Positions 1 to 9,291 of a stretch of 64,000 nt of DNA are shown one piece after another (within the stretch, counting starts at the first letter, position 1; each line of letters opens with the position of its first letter). The notes beneath the pieces were generated by a model. The model was not told the DNA's origin, made no database searches, and saw only the letters and a program-made list of their open reading frames with translations. The translations under genes and the position numbers were made by a program. The stretch comes from G965230615 sp965230615. GTDB taxonomy: Bacteria; Pseudomonadota; Gammaproteobacteria; HTCC5015. Location of the stretch: NCBI GenBank assembly GCA_965230615.1, contig OZ246012.1:1116001-1180000 (forward strand), written 5' to 3'.

Positions 1-879
1 GTCACCCGCATCAAATACGGTACGATCATCTGAATGATCATCACTACGCTGGACATTGGCGACCGCGCGCGCGATACCGAAGTCAAAAACTTTTGTAACT
101 CCTCTGGAGGTTACAAAAACATTACCCGGTTTAAAATCTGAGTGGATAAGGTCTCGATCATGTGCATGACTCAATGCGGCACACATATCTTTTATGATGC
201 CCCAGGCATCATCGGTCGGCAGGCCAATACCGTGATAACGCTTGAGCAGCTTATCGAGTGGCTCACCTTCCATGTATTCCATGGTCATAAAAACCCGGTC
301 GCCATCGCGGTCGAAATCAAAGACATTCACGATATTCGGATGCGCAATACTTTGCGACTTGGTCGACTCACGCTGCAGCGTAATCACGGCCTCAGGATGC
401 TGCTTGAACTCATCATTGAGCACTTTAATAGCAACATAGGGGTCACGGTCCTGGGTTTCAACGCGTACCAGATCACGTGCCTTATAAACTACCCCCATAC
501 CACCAACACCCAGTACATCACCGAGTTCAAAGCGGTTTTTGATTAAATTGCCACCACTTACCAAGCCAGCTGCCGTATTGGAACGCAGTCCAGCGGCACT
601 CGCGGGTTTACTGACAGCACGCTTGGGCGCAATACGGGTTTTATCATTATCGCTGGCAGCCTGTTCAGCTGTGCTGTTTGTATCGGCTGACCGTTGTCGC
701 CTGACAGCAATACGGGTCTTATCATCATCGGCAGCCGTTGTAGGCGGGGTTTTGGCAGCGGCTATGCGCGTCTTATCATCCGCTGCGGCCGGTGGCCGAT
801 GACGTTTAGCCGCAATACGGGTTTTATCATCGGTTGACGACGGCTTGGGCTTGTCGCGATCATCCTGTTTATCAGACAT
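1..879 (-). CDS. Serine/threonine protein kinase, N-terminal part (runs off the left edge)
   Basis: Reading frame open from an ATG at 877-879 to position 1, giving 293 codons with no stop. After a basic, low-complexity tail of about 110 residues comes a Hanks-type kinase domain. It has a glycine loop GVGGMGVVYKA (about 124-134), the ATP-binding Lys152 in YVAIKVL, a candidate helix-C Glu171, the catalytic loop IHSDFKPGN with Asp248 and Asn253, and DFGIAR at 266-271. The usual HRD is HSD here, so this is a non-RD kinase that may not need activation-loop phosphorylation. The tail holds four copies of DDKTRIA (threonines 20, 37, 55 and 81), which look like candidate phospho-acceptor sites. The C-terminus, including any membrane or sensor domain, lies outside the window. 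Substrates are unknown. The gene is divergent from the TPR operon. Confidence 0.9.
   Translation of the reverse strand, partial: MSDKQDDRDKPKPSSTDDKTRIAAKRHRPPAAADDKTRIAAAKTPPTTAADDDKTRIAVRRQRSADTNSTAEQAASDNDKTRIAPKRAVSKPASAAGLRSNTAAGLVSGGNLIKNRFELGDVLGVGGMGVVYKARDLVRVETQDRDPYVAIKVLNDEFKQHPEAVITLQRESTKSQSIAHPNIVNVFDFDRDGDRVFMTMEYMEGEPLDKLLKRYHGIGLPTDDAWGIIKDMCAALSHAHDRDLIHSDFKPGNVFVTSRGVTKVFDFGIARAVANVQRSDDHSDDRTVFDAGD
628..831 (-). repeat. Four-copy DDKTRIA repeat in the kinase N-terminal tail
   Basis: Four near-identical (D/N)DKTRIA heptads at residues 17-23, 34-40, 52-58 and 78-84 are separated by Ala/Pro/Lys/Arg-rich spacers. At DNA level each copy contains a variant of GATAAAACCCGTATTGC. 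The acidic-Lys-Thr-Arg-Ile pattern resembles phospho-threonine peptides read by FHA domains in other bacteria; that link is inference. Confidence 0.8.
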
Positions 880-1256
880 AGCGTTATTATTTATACTTTA
901 ATTATGTACTGGTTTTATTAGCCAATTCATCCACTACTCAACAGCATAGCAAAAAAATGGGCCTGGTGAGCGACCATATCTCGGCCATATTTCAGTCATA
1001 GTCGGGCAACCTCTCAGACCACCCTAAAAATATGAACTATTACTTATAATAACATACTCTTCAAGCTGTCCAGGCTGAAAGTCTGCCATAATCAGCCAAG
1101 CTCGCCCGATCTCGACCCAACACTGGGCAAATTAAGCGGATCGCAAGCAAAATACATCAGACAAATAGACGAGGCAATACAGTACTGTTATATTAATTGG
1201 CATACGGGCAAATGATCAGATTAAATACAAATTTAAAAAAAGGTTTTTTCCCAACC
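880..1256. other. Divergent intergenic region between kinase and TPR operon
   Basis: About 377 bp between two divergent genes, so it should carry promoters for both. It is AT-rich near both ends. I see no convincing sigma-70 pair, structured RNA or credible small gene. The in-frame TTG at 1197 and ATG at 1212 are alternative upstream starts for the TPR gene. Confidence 0.4.
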
Positions 1257-2783
1257 ATGGTTTGTGCACAAATCGGTCGCAATATACGCTTACTGTATTT
1301 GTATAGCTGCTCGCCTTCGCTTATTTTCTTATTGTTCAGCTGCTGGCTACCAAGCACACTAGCACAAGATAAGACAGCTGATAATCAGCAACAATATCAC
1401 GCTTTGAGCCAACGCCTGAATCAGCTCAGTAGCACTATCTACAATAGCTTTTATGCCAAACAACCCCAGGATCAGGGCCAGGCATTTGATGATAGCCAAT
1501 CACTATTAAACTATGTGCAGCAACGCGCAAAGGCCGGGCAAGCAACAGATCACGCATCGGCTATTGCACAGATCAGATCTAACCTGGATTTACTGAGCAG
1601 TGACCCAACGGCTATCAAACCTATCATTAGCTACCTGCTGCGTCGTAATGATATAGCAACCGTCGATGCCCTGCGCCAAGAAGCGCTAGACTATGATGAC
1701 ACTTTCAGTATAGCCAGTATCCATTTACAACTCGCGCAATACCACCAAGCCCGGCAAAACTGGCCAGCCATGCAATCTTATTTAAGCGTTGATTTCTCCG
1801 AACTGCTCAGTGAGGAGGCTGATCATGCGGCCGTATTGCATGGTATTGCTTTACAAAAACTCAAAAAACATCGCCTGGCCATCAAAGAGTATGAAAAAGT
1901 CAAAAGCGGCTCGCCATTCTACCTTTATGCTCAGCTCAATATTGCAAAAGCCTTCATACGACAAGGCTGGTGGACAGATGCACATCGCATTATTAAAGCC
2001 TTAATTGCCCGCTATGATGATAAACGCAATGAAGACACTGACCGATTGTTTCTGGTCATGGCATACTCCTTACTGGAGCGCGAATATTATCGCGATGCCC
2101 GCGAAGCTTTCCGTAATGTTGGCCTGGACAGTCGTTATAAAAGCAAAGCTTTACTTGGCCTTGGCATCGCCGCTGCCAGCCAGCAAGATTTTATCGGCGC
2201 ACTCAATGCGTTTACTCTCTTGCAAGATGATAGTGCAAGCCAAGATGATATGAACAATATGGAAAAGACCAATCGACAACTGGCTGTCGATGAATCTTAT
2301 TTATTGCTGCCACATATTTACAAAAAACTCGGTCAGGAGTCCACTGCATCTGCGGGTTATAGCAACGCGATACAGTATTACCAGAACAAAATAGAAATAG
2401 CCACCAAGCTATTAATACAAACACCCAGTGCTACGCAGTTAGCAACACTTGCCATACAGAATAATAAAGGCATCAAATATCACAAACTGTATTCAGCCAG
2501 CGTGAATGCGATCGCTTATGAATATCGCGAAATTCAAAATTTATTGTCCTTGGTACGTACTGCCAAGCTATCTGAAAAATTTAGCAGCCAGCTAATGAGG
2601 CTGGAACAGCAGTACCAACAACTATTGACACAGCAACACAAGCAATCATTACGTAATTACATCGATATCATATCAAGCTACCAAAACCAATGTCGTTATG
2701 GCTTAGCCCGCCTCTACGACAAAAACAAAACTGATACAGACAATGGCACAACAACAGACACACAGAACACGGGGTCGCTGTAA
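1257..2783 (+). CDS. Secreted tetratricopeptide-repeat protein, first gene of a TPR operon
   Basis: A 508-residue protein if it starts at the ATG at 1257, chosen because it places a normal signal peptide at the N-terminus (hydrophobic LIFLLFSCWLP, cleavage after STLA). An ATG at 1212 and a TTG at 1197 are in frame upstream but would give an overlong leader. The mature part is mostly alpha-helical with TPR-like pairs (about residues 160-340) rich in Ala, Tyr and Leu, then a Gln-rich helical C-terminus. The stop abuts the next ATG (TAAATG), indicating translational coupling with the large TPR lipoprotein. It is probably a periplasmic scaffold. Base composition is AT-rich compared with the housekeeping genes further right. 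The specific function is not recognised; a link to Glt/Agl-type envelope motility machines is possible but unproven. Confidence 0.75.
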   Translation: MVCAQIGRNIRLLYLYSCSPSLIFLLFSCWLPSTLAQDKTADNQQQYHALSQRLNQLSSTIYNSFYAKQPQDQGQAFDDSQSLLNYVQQRAKAGQATDHASAIAQIRSNLDLLSSDPTAIKPIISYLLRRNDIATVDALRQEALDYDDTFSIASIHLQLAQYHQARQNWPAMQSYLSVDFSELLSEEADHAAVLHGIALQKLKKHRLAIKEYEKVKSGSPFYLYAQLNIAKAFIRQGWWTDAHRIIKALIARYDDKRNEDTDRLFLVMAYSLLEREYYRDAREAFRNVGLDSRYKSKALLGLGIAAASQQDFIGALNAFTLLQDDSASQDDMNNMEKTNRQLAVDESYLLLPHIYKKLGQESTASAGYSNAIQYYQNKIEIATKLLIQTPSATQLATLAIQNNKGIKYHKLYSASVNAIAYEYREIQNLLSLVRTAKLSEKFSSQLMRLEQQYQQLLTQQHKQSLRNYIDIISSYQNQCRYGLARLYDKNKTDTDNGTTTDTQNTGSL

Positions 2784-5618
2784 ATGTTTTTTTCTTATCC
2801 AGCGATAAGAGCAGTTTCCAATCTGGGCATGCTGCTTGGCTTATTACTATTGAGCGCCTGCGGTAGCACACCAGAACGTGCAACGTTAGCCGATATTGAC
2901 AAACCGGGTGGTATTCCAGAAAACGACGATACCGCTGTATTTAATGCACCGAAGACAGAAGCAGAAATCAAACGAGCATATGAAGAATATCTACAAAATG
3001 CTGCTGTCTCAGAGAATTCACGCCTGGCAGCGATCACCCGCCTGGCTGAAATAGAATATGAGTTGAGCAACCGTCTGCTGGAAAATAAAAGCAGCCCTGA
3101 TAATGACAGCATTGCTGACCAACAATACGATGCGGCACTCAACACAACGATTGCGCTACTCTCCTCTTCGCTCAAAGATTATCCTAACGCCAAAAATAAT
3201 GACCAAATACATTACCAGCTCAGTAAAGCTTATGATCAAAAAGGTAATGGGGACGCGTCACTCGATCAGTTGCAGCAATTAGTAAGCAAGCACCCCAAAT
3301 CCAAGCATTATATCGAAGCACAGTTTCGCATTGCCGAAAGTGCTTTTGCACGACGACAGTATGCAGATGCTGAATTAGCTTATAGTGAGGTTATTCAGGC
3401 ACCCGAGGCTTCGGAGTTTTACGAAAAATCTTTATTTAAGCGTGGTTGGTCACGGTTCAAGCAGCAGTTTTATTACGAGGCCATTGATGACCTGGTTGCA
3501 GCTATCAACTTCCATGACTTTGCACCTGTAAAACAGCTCGACAAATCAGAAAAGGATGAGTTCGATGAGTATTTTCGTTCCATTGGCTTGGCCTTTTCTT
3601 ATCTGGGTGGCGTCGATGCTTTAAATGATTACTTCAGCACTACCGAATTTGATTATGCTTATCACACTTATGCAACGGTCAGTGACATTTATCTTAAACA
3701 AGAACGTTTTACCGATGCCGTTACAACGCTAAGAGCCTTTAATGAACAACAGGCAAACTCCCCTTTTGTACCTTATGCCCACCTAAAAATCATCCAGGTT
3801 TGGCAAAACAGTGGTTTCACCAATAAAATTTATAGCGAAATGGAAACTTTTTACAGCCGCTATAATGCAGATAGCGCTTATTGGCGTAAACAAGATAGCG
3901 AAGATGAGTACACCAACGATATCAGCAAATCCGTACATAAATCACTTCGTGAGTATGTACAACTAATGGCAACTTATTTTCATAACCGCTATCAAAAGAA
4001 GCCGCAAAAAGCCGACTTACAGCAAGCCGATCTTTGGTATCAACGTTACTTAAAGCATTATCAAGAGTATGTCAGACAAGATAATATTTATACTCTCTAT
4101 GCTGAATTATTAGAGCAATCCAAACAATATAAAAAAGCACTACGCTACTATGAGCTGGCCGCTTATGATGGAGACTTAATCCTTAGCAAAGAGGCAGCCT
4201 ACTCTACTATTGCTATCTCTAGCAAATTATTTAAACAGTCGTCTAATAATCAACAATACTTAAACCTGCATATCCGTTACTCTTTACTTTACAGCCAAAT
4301 CTACCCCAACGATCCACAAACCGAGAACATTATTATTCATGCGGCTAAAGTTGCTTTTCAATCAAAACAGTACGCGCGTGCAATAGAGTTGAGTGAATTA
4401 CTCAGCAATACCAACAGCCGCAAAACACACTTTTCAACCAAACTTATCAAAGCTAACGCTTATTTTAAACTCAAACGCTTTGAGCAGGCTGAGGCATCAT
4501 TTTCTGACATTCTAAAAATTCGTAAAGTATCCAGCAAAGATCGACAAAAAATTCAAGACAGCATGGCTGTTGCTATTTACCGGCAAGCAGAGGCAGCCAA
4601 AGAGGCTAACAACATTGCTGATGCCCACCGACATTTCTCACGTATTATTTCAGTCGCACCAAAATCAGAGATTGCCAGCACTGGCTTATACGACGCCATT
4701 GCCTTATCCATCGAGCATGAACGCTGGGCCGATGCGATCAGAGGCGGCAAGCAATTCCAAAGAATGTATCCTAAACACAAATTAAGCAACGATGTCAGCA
4801 AGAAATTAACCGCCGCTTATTTAAAATCTAACCTCAGCCTTGAAGCAGCGAGTGAGCTGGAACGCATGTCCAGCTTTGAAAGCAACCGCGAAGTAAAAAT
4901 GGCAGCGCTTTGGCAAGCCGCCGAATTATATGAATCTAAAAACGATAATGCTTCAGCCATACGCTCTTATGGTCAATATGCAAAAGAATATCGTGATCCC
5001 TATCCGCAATACGTAGAAGCCATGAGCAAACTTGTGACATTGCACCAAAGCAACAAACAAAACCAGCAAGCCTTATCTTGGCAAAAGAAAATTATTCAAG
5101 CTGCTGAAAAAGTCAGTGAAAGCAAGCAGACCAGCCGCACTCGCTTGCTGACATCGCAGGCGACATTAGCATTAGCAAAAAACAAACATCAAGAGTTTTC
5201 ACGCTATAAATTGGTTGAACCCTTAAAGAAAAACCTCAAGCGCAAAAAAGCGGCTATGCAAGATGCGGTCAAACTCTATGGCCAAACATCACGTTTTAAT
5301 ATTGCCAGCACGACAACCGAATCCACCCATGCCATCGCATCGATTTATGAGACATTTAGCCAGGAGCTACTAGATTCTGAAAGACCTAAAAATCTTAACG
5401 ATGATCAGCTAGAACAATATGAAATCTTGCTTGAAGACCAGGCTTTTCCCTTTGAAGAAAAAGCCATTGAATTTTTTGAAATTAACATGTCGCACACTAA
5501 TAGCGGCAAATATGATGATTGGGTCAGAAAAAGCCATAAACGCTTAAAAGTGTTATTCCCTGGCCGCTATAACCGTAATGCAAAAACAGATGCTTATATT
5601 CATGCAAAAATACAATAA
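2784..5618 (+). CDS. Large TPR lipoprotein
   Basis: A 944-residue protein with a lipoprotein signal ending in the lipobox LLSAC (lipidated Cys26), so it should be anchored in a membrane facing the periplasm. Nearly all of the mature protein is helical with many TPR-type repeats; examples are YQLSKAYDQKGNGDASL (about 148), an ADAELAYSEVI unit (about 200) and FKLKRFEQAEASFSDILK (about 560). No enzymatic motif is visible, so a scaffolding role in an envelope complex is most likely. It follows the upstream TPR gene without a gap and overlaps the next lipoprotein gene by 17 bp, so the three are surely co-expressed. Large TPR lipoproteins of this kind occur in gliding and envelope machines such as GltD/GltE-type clusters; that assignment is inference. 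Confidence 0.8.
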   Translation: MFFSYPAIRAVSNLGMLLGLLLLSACGSTPERATLADIDKPGGIPENDDTAVFNAPKTEAEIKRAYEEYLQNAAVSENSRLAAITRLAEIEYELSNRLLENKSSPDNDSIADQQYDAALNTTIALLSSSLKDYPNAKNNDQIHYQLSKAYDQKGNGDASLDQLQQLVSKHPKSKHYIEAQFRIAESAFARRQYADAELAYSEVIQAPEASEFYEKSLFKRGWSRFKQQFYYEAIDDLVAAINFHDFAPVKQLDKSEKDEFDEYFRSIGLAFSYLGGVDALNDYFSTTEFDYAYHTYATVSDIYLKQERFTDAVTTLRAFNEQQANSPFVPYAHLKIIQVWQNSGFTNKIYSEMETFYSRYNADSAYWRKQDSEDEYTNDISKSVHKSLREYVQLMATYFHNRYQKKPQKADLQQADLWYQRYLKHYQEYVRQDNIYTLYAELLEQSKQYKKALRYYELAAYDGDLILSKEAAYSTIAISSKLFKQSSNNQQYLNLHIRYSLLYSQIYPNDPQTENIIIHAAKVAFQSKQYARAIELSELLSNTNSRKTHFSTKLIKANAYFKLKRFEQAEASFSDILKIRKVSSKDRQKIQDSMAVAIYRQAEAAKEANNIADAHRHFSRIISVAPKSEIASTGLYDAIALSIEHERWADAIRGGKQFQRMYPKHKLSNDVSKKLTAAYLKSNLSLEAASELERMSSFESNREVKMAALWQAAELYESKNDNASAIRSYGQYAKEYRDPYPQYVEAMSKLVTLHQSNKQNQQALSWQKKIIQAAEKVSESKQTSRTRLLTSQATLALAKNKHQEFSRYKLVEPLKKNLKRKKAAMQDAVKLYGQTSRFNIASTTTESTHAIASIYETFSQELLDSERPKNLNDDQLEQYEILLEDQAFPFEEKAIEFFEINMSHTNSGKYDDWVRKSHKRLKVLFPGRYNRNAKTDAYIHAKIQ

Positions 5619-6213
5619 AACTATCGCCTGCCTGCTAGCACTTATTATCTTTGTCTTAGCCGGTTGTGCAACAGGCCCCAGCAAACCAAAAGTGAGTACA
5701 ACACCTCAAGGAACTGAGGGACAACAATTTAGTACCTTAAGTGATACTGAACAACAAGCACTAAAAGCTGCGCTCAAAGCATTATCCGAACAAAAATACA
5801 AACAAGCGATTAGTCAACTCAAGCAGCTGAACAACAAGAACCCTAACGCCCCCTTACCGCTAGCAAATTTAGGCTTAGCCTATTTTTATCAACAAAATTA
5901 TACCGCCGCCAAAGAGGCACTAGACCAGGCGCTAGCGCTATACCCTAAACTCGCTAAGGCACATAACACACTGGGTACTGTAATGCTGGAACTGGGCGAG
6001 ACACACTCTGCCGAAGAGCACTATAAAAAAGCCATTGAGATCAACAAAAATTACGCCAAAGCGTACTATAACCTGGCTATCTTATACGATAATTATTATC
6101 AAAAAGTACGTGAATCCATTCCATTTTATAAGCGTTACTTACAATTGGTAAACGGTCGAGACGAACAGACCAAAACCTGGTTGCAACAACTCGAGAGCAG
6201 CTTACAGCAATGA
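5602..6213 (+). CDS. TPR lipoprotein
   Basis: A 203-residue protein. The ATG at 5602 was preferred over an in-frame ATG at 5578 because it starts the signal sequence directly: short basic n-region, hydrophobic LLALIIFVLAG, lipobox VLAGC. Three canonical TPRs follow, for instance PLANLGLAYFYQQNYTAAKE, a second repeat with AHNTLGTVMLELGE, and a third with AKAYYNLAILYDNY. This is the PilF/NlpI style of small TPR lipoprotein, often an assembly helper for a larger envelope complex. It overlaps the upstream large TPR lipoprotein gene by 17 bp and the next gene by 4 bp (ATGA). A second, genuine pilF-like gene exists at 39794-40546, so this one is not the canonical PilF. Confidence 0.8.
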   Translation: MQKYNKTIACLLALIIFVLAGCATGPSKPKVSTTPQGTEGQQFSTLSDTEQQALKAALKALSEQKYKQAISQLKQLNNKNPNAPLPLANLGLAYFYQQNYTAAKEALDQALALYPKLAKAHNTLGTVMLELGETHSAEEHYKKAIEINKNYAKAYYNLAILYDNYYQKVRESIPFYKRYLQLVNGRDEQTKTWLQQLESSLQQ

Positions 6214-6506
6214 CAAAACATCGACACCTTAAAAAAAGACTTATAACGACATTAAAAGCAACAGCCTTATTATTTTGTTTTACTTTAATGCATAGCAGCA
6301 AGGCTGAAGAACGCCTGGAAATGGAAACCACCATTATCAAAGGCAATGTAGAGCTACCAAAGATTTTATTTGTGGTTCCCTGGAAAGAAAACAAACAAAG
6401 CAGCAACGCCGAACAGCAACTCAGGCTACATAATTTGTTTGAAGATATTTTTGACCCAATTGAGCCGACCAATGCTGTTTATAGTCAACATTACTTAAGC
6501 AACTAA
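6210..6506 (+). CDS. Small secreted protein, last gene of TPR operon
   Basis: A 98-residue protein whose start overlaps the preceding stop as ATGA. The N-terminus is strongly basic (MTKHRHLKKR) and is followed by a hydrophobic stretch and a likely signal peptidase site near SSKAEE. The mature part is short, with the distinctive phrase ELPKILFVVPWKE (about residues 49-61) and an acidic tail around LFEDIFDPIEP. I recall similar short proteins with a PK-VLYIVPWK phrase beside TPR/ExbB-type clusters, but cannot name a family. It probably works with the three TPR proteins. A hairpin follows directly. Confidence 0.7.
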   Translation: MTKHRHLKKRLITTLKATALLFCFTLMHSSKAEERLEMETTIIKGNVELPKILFVVPWKENKQSSNAEQQLRLHNLFEDIFDPIEPTNAVYSQHYLSN

Positions 6507-6508
6507 AC

Positions 6509-6543
6509 AAGCCATAAGTGCCTTATTCAAACACTTATGGCTT
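6509..6543. terminator. Perfect 12-bp hairpin between convergent genes
   Basis: Arms AAGCCATAAGTG (6509-6520) and CACTTATGGCTT (6532-6543) pair perfectly around an 11-nt loop. It sits 3 bp after the TPR operon stop and 18 bp from the stop of the convergent gene. Neither side has a strong U-tract, so it may act as a weak bidirectional terminator or a 3'-end stabiliser. Confidence 0.6.
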
Positions 6544-6561
6544 GTGATATGTTCAATAAAC

Positions 6562-7017
6562 TTATTGTTTAGGCGGCGCTGGCTGATGCGCCCACCCCAT
6601 TGCACCCAAGATAGAACATTTACCAGATTTAAACACGACTGTATGCGTTTGTGCCGCTGTACCTTGCATAACCTGGTTACCAGGGCCTTGCTTTTTCCAA
6701 TGCAAAAAGAAATGCATCACTGCTGTCTTGCCAGAGCGTGAAAGCCCACGTCTTTCAACATTCATCTCAAGCATTTTACCACTGGACATTGCATGTGCGA
6801 ACTGACCACGCACCGCTTCTAAATTTTTAATATCTGCCAAGCCTTGCGTCCAACCCAGAAAGCTTTTATCAAAAAAGCCCATAAACTTATCAAGGTCATT
6901 ATCCACACGGGCTTGCCAGGCAGCTTCCTGACACTGCCAAAAGTCTTCATCACTTATTTTTTTAGCCTGTGCGTTTACACTTAATCCCAGTATTACTAAC
7001 ATGCATAATATGCGCAT
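6562..7017 (-). CDS. Secreted NTF2-like (SnoaL/DUF4440-type) small protein
   Basis: A 151-residue protein starting at the ATG at 7015-7017, which has a strong ribosome site (AAAGGGG, 6 nt upstream); a start at 7083 would place a poor leader before the signal peptide. The first 18 residues (MRILCMLVILGLSVNAQA) are a Sec signal. The mature part has the layout of a cone-shaped NTF2-like fold: an initial helix ending in WQARVDNDLDKFMGFF, then beta-rich segments with MHFFLHWKKQG and a C-terminal GWAHQP. Such proteins may bind small ligands or be enzymes; no catalytic set can be assigned. It is a single gene, convergent with the TPR operon. Confidence 0.65.
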   Translation of the reverse strand: MRILCMLVILGLSVNAQAKKISDEDFWQCQEAAWQARVDNDLDKFMGFFDKSFLGWTQGLADIKNLEAVRGQFAHAMSSGKMLEMNVERRGLSRSGKTAVMHFFLHWKKQGPGNQVMQGTAAQTHTVVFKSGKCSILGAMGWAHQPAPPKQ

Positions 7018-7200
7018 TTTTGCCCCTTTAGACTTATTGCCGGTTACCCAGAGAGATATTGAAGTAATAACGTGAGCAGGCATCGAATAGCTTTATTTTA
7101 CCGATCTGCCCCACAGCTATCGCGCTGGCATCATAGCATTTTTTATAAATTAGCGTCGAGAATGCCAGGTTCTCTATCAAGAAAATATTATTATCAAATC

Positions 7201-7229
7201 AAAAAAAACAATGGACTCTAACCCAGAGT
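7201..7229 (-). terminator. Probable terminator of the smc-zipA-ligA operon
   Basis: Read on the minus strand, a short stem ACTCT/AGAGT with a 5-nt loop (7215-7229) is followed after CCATTG by eight T residues. It lies about 30 bp after the ligA stop. The stem is short, so the call is tentative. Confidence 0.45.
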
Positions 7230-7257
7230 TAAGCTTCGGCTTTATAATTATTTATCA

Positions 7258-9291
7258 TTATGTTTCTAACAGTGTCTGCAATGCTGCCTCATCAAGCACT
7301 TCAACGCCTAAAGCCTCTGCCTTACTAAGCTTAGAGCCCGCATTTTCACCGGCAATAAGCGCGGTGGTATTTTTAGAGACACTACCTGTCACTTTTGCCC
7401 CTAAAGCTTGCAATTTAGCTTTTGCTTCATCACGGGTCATCTCGCTCAAGGTACCGGTTAATACATAAGTATTACCTTCCAGCTTATTACTCACTGTACC
7501 ATTGTCGACTTCAATGACCGGCCAATGCATTCCGGCCCGCATTAATTTTTTTATAATATCTTTATTATGTTTTTGCTCAAAGAATGTGACTATATTTTTA
7601 GCAACAACCGGCCCAATATCATTGACGCTCAATAAAGCCTCTTCATCAGCTTGCATTACGGCATCAATATCACCAAAGTAATTTGCCAAGTTTAAAGCTG
7701 TTGCCTCACCCACTTCACGTATACCTAGAGCAAAGATAAAACGTGGTAATGTTGTTGTTTTACTAATTTGTAGTGCACTGATCAAATTCTCTGCCGACTT
7801 ATCACCCATACGTTCTAAAGCAGACAGTTGCTCTTGGTTCAAAGCATATAGATCATGGATATGCTCGATTAAACCTTCATCAACCAATTGCTCGACCAGC
7901 TTGTCACCCAAACCTTCTATATCGATGGCTTTACGTGACGCATAATGTTTAATGGCTTCTTTACGTTGCGCAGCACAGAACCAACCACCTGTACAACGGG
8001 CCACCGCTTCATCTTCCAAACGCTCTACTACGGACTGACAAACCGGACATTGCGCTGGCAATTTAACTTTGCGGGTACCTTTTGGCCGACGATCCAGAAT
8101 AACGCTAACCACTTCCGGTATCACATCCCCAGCACGCCGCACGATTACGCTATCACCAACACGTACATCCTTACGTTCAACCTCATCCATATTATGCAAC
8201 GTAGCATTACTCACTGTAACACCGGCCACATTGACCGGCTCCAAACGTGCCACCGGTGTTAGGGCACCGGTACGCCCTACTTGGAACTCTACAGCCTGCA
8301 CTGTTGTTATCTCTTCTTGCGCTGGAAACTTATGGGCAATTGCCCAACGAGGGGCGCGCGAAACAAACCCTAGCTCAGCCTGTAAATCCAAACGATCGAC
8401 CTTATAAACAACACCGTCTATTTCATAGGGCAAGCTATCTCGCCGTTTACCAATCTGTTCGTAATAACGCCAACAACCCTCAGGGCCTTTAACGTTTTTT
8501 ACCTCAGGGTTAATGCGCAAACCCCATTGTTGTAGCTGCTTTAAAATGCCGCTATGTGTTACAGCCAACTCACCACCTTCGACTTGCCCAACACTATAGC
8601 AATAGATTTCTAAAGGCCGCTTGGCAGTAACCCGTGGGTCTAACTGCCTTAAACTACCTGCTGCTGCATTACGTGGATTAGCAAAAACTTTTTCGTCATT
8701 TTTGCGCGCTTGTGCATTCATTCGCTCAAAGCCTTGGCGTGATATAAACACTTCACCCCGCACTTCCAGCAAGCTTGGGTAACCTTTACCAAGTAACTTC
8801 AAGGGAATAGAATCGATAGTGCGTACATTCTGGGTAATGTCTTCACCGGTACTGCCATCACCACGGGTTGCTGCACGTACGAGTTGCCCATTTTCGTAGA
8901 CGACACTAACTGCTAAACCATCGAGCTTCGGCTCTGCTGAATACATCAGTGTGTCATTGCTATCGAGTTTATCGCAGAGACGTTTATCAAACGCGTAAAC
9001 ATCCTCTTCGCTAAATGCGTTGCCTAAAGACAACATAGGCACAACATGCTTTACTTGCTCAAAAGCCGCTAGAGGCTCAGCGCCGACTCTTTGTGTGGGA
9101 GAATCTATTGTAATCAGTTCAGGATATTCTGCTTCTATCGCTTGCAACTGACGAAACAGACGATCATATTCCGCATCAGGCACCTGCGGGTCATCCAATA
9201 CATAGTAATGATAGTTATGCTGATTAAGCTGCTCATGCAATTGCTGAAGCTCTGCCAACAGTGCTTTATTGGGTGGTTTCTTATTGGGCAT
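7258..9291 (-). CDS. ligA: NAD-dependent DNA ligase LigA
   Basis: A 677-residue protein matching the full LigA length (E. coli about 671). It seals nicks in duplex DNA during replication and repair using NAD+. Domains in order are the Ia domain with NYHYYVLDDP (about 26-35), the adenylation domain with AEPKLDG, whose Lys122 is the adenylated nucleophile, the OB fold, a four-cysteine zinc finger beginning CPVCQSVVERL, helix-hairpin-helix repeats (for example YALNQEQLSALERMGDKSA) and a C-terminal BRCT domain from about residue 600 (YVLTGTLSEMTRDEAK). Its ATG overlaps the zipA stop by one base (TAATG). The order smc-zipA-ligA on one strand is the standard arrangement in pseudomonads and relatives. 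Confidence 0.98.
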   Translation of the reverse strand: MPNKKPPNKALLAELQQLHEQLNQHNYHYYVLDDPQVPDAEYDRLFRQLQAIEAEYPELITIDSPTQRVGAEPLAAFEQVKHVVPMLSLGNAFSEEDVYAFDKRLCDKLDSNDTLMYSAEPKLDGLAVSVVYENGQLVRAATRGDGSTGEDITQNVRTIDSIPLKLLGKGYPSLLEVRGEVFISRQGFERMNAQARKNDEKVFANPRNAAAGSLRQLDPRVTAKRPLEIYCYSVGQVEGGELAVTHSGILKQLQQWGLRINPEVKNVKGPEGCWRYYEQIGKRRDSLPYEIDGVVYKVDRLDLQAELGFVSRAPRWAIAHKFPAQEEITTVQAVEFQVGRTGALTPVARLEPVNVAGVTVSNATLHNMDEVERKDVRVGDSVIVRRAGDVIPEVVSVILDRRPKGTRKVKLPAQCPVCQSVVERLEDEAVARCTGGWFCAAQRKEAIKHYASRKAIDIEGLGDKLVEQLVDEGLIEHIHDLYALNQEQLSALERMGDKSAENLISALQISKTTTLPRFIFALGIREVGEATALNLANYFGDIDAVMQADEEALLSVNDIGPVVAKNIVTFFEQKHNKDIIKKLMRAGMHWPVIEVDNGTVSNKLEGNTYVLTGTLSEMTRDEAKAKLQALGAKVTGSVSKNTTALIAGENAGSKLSKAEALGVEVLDEAALQTLLET

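Noticed and set aside
142..546. Plus-strand frame of 134 codons across the kinase region
   Set aside because: The minus strand holds a clear kinase domain; the plus frame is its shadow with no recognisable motif.
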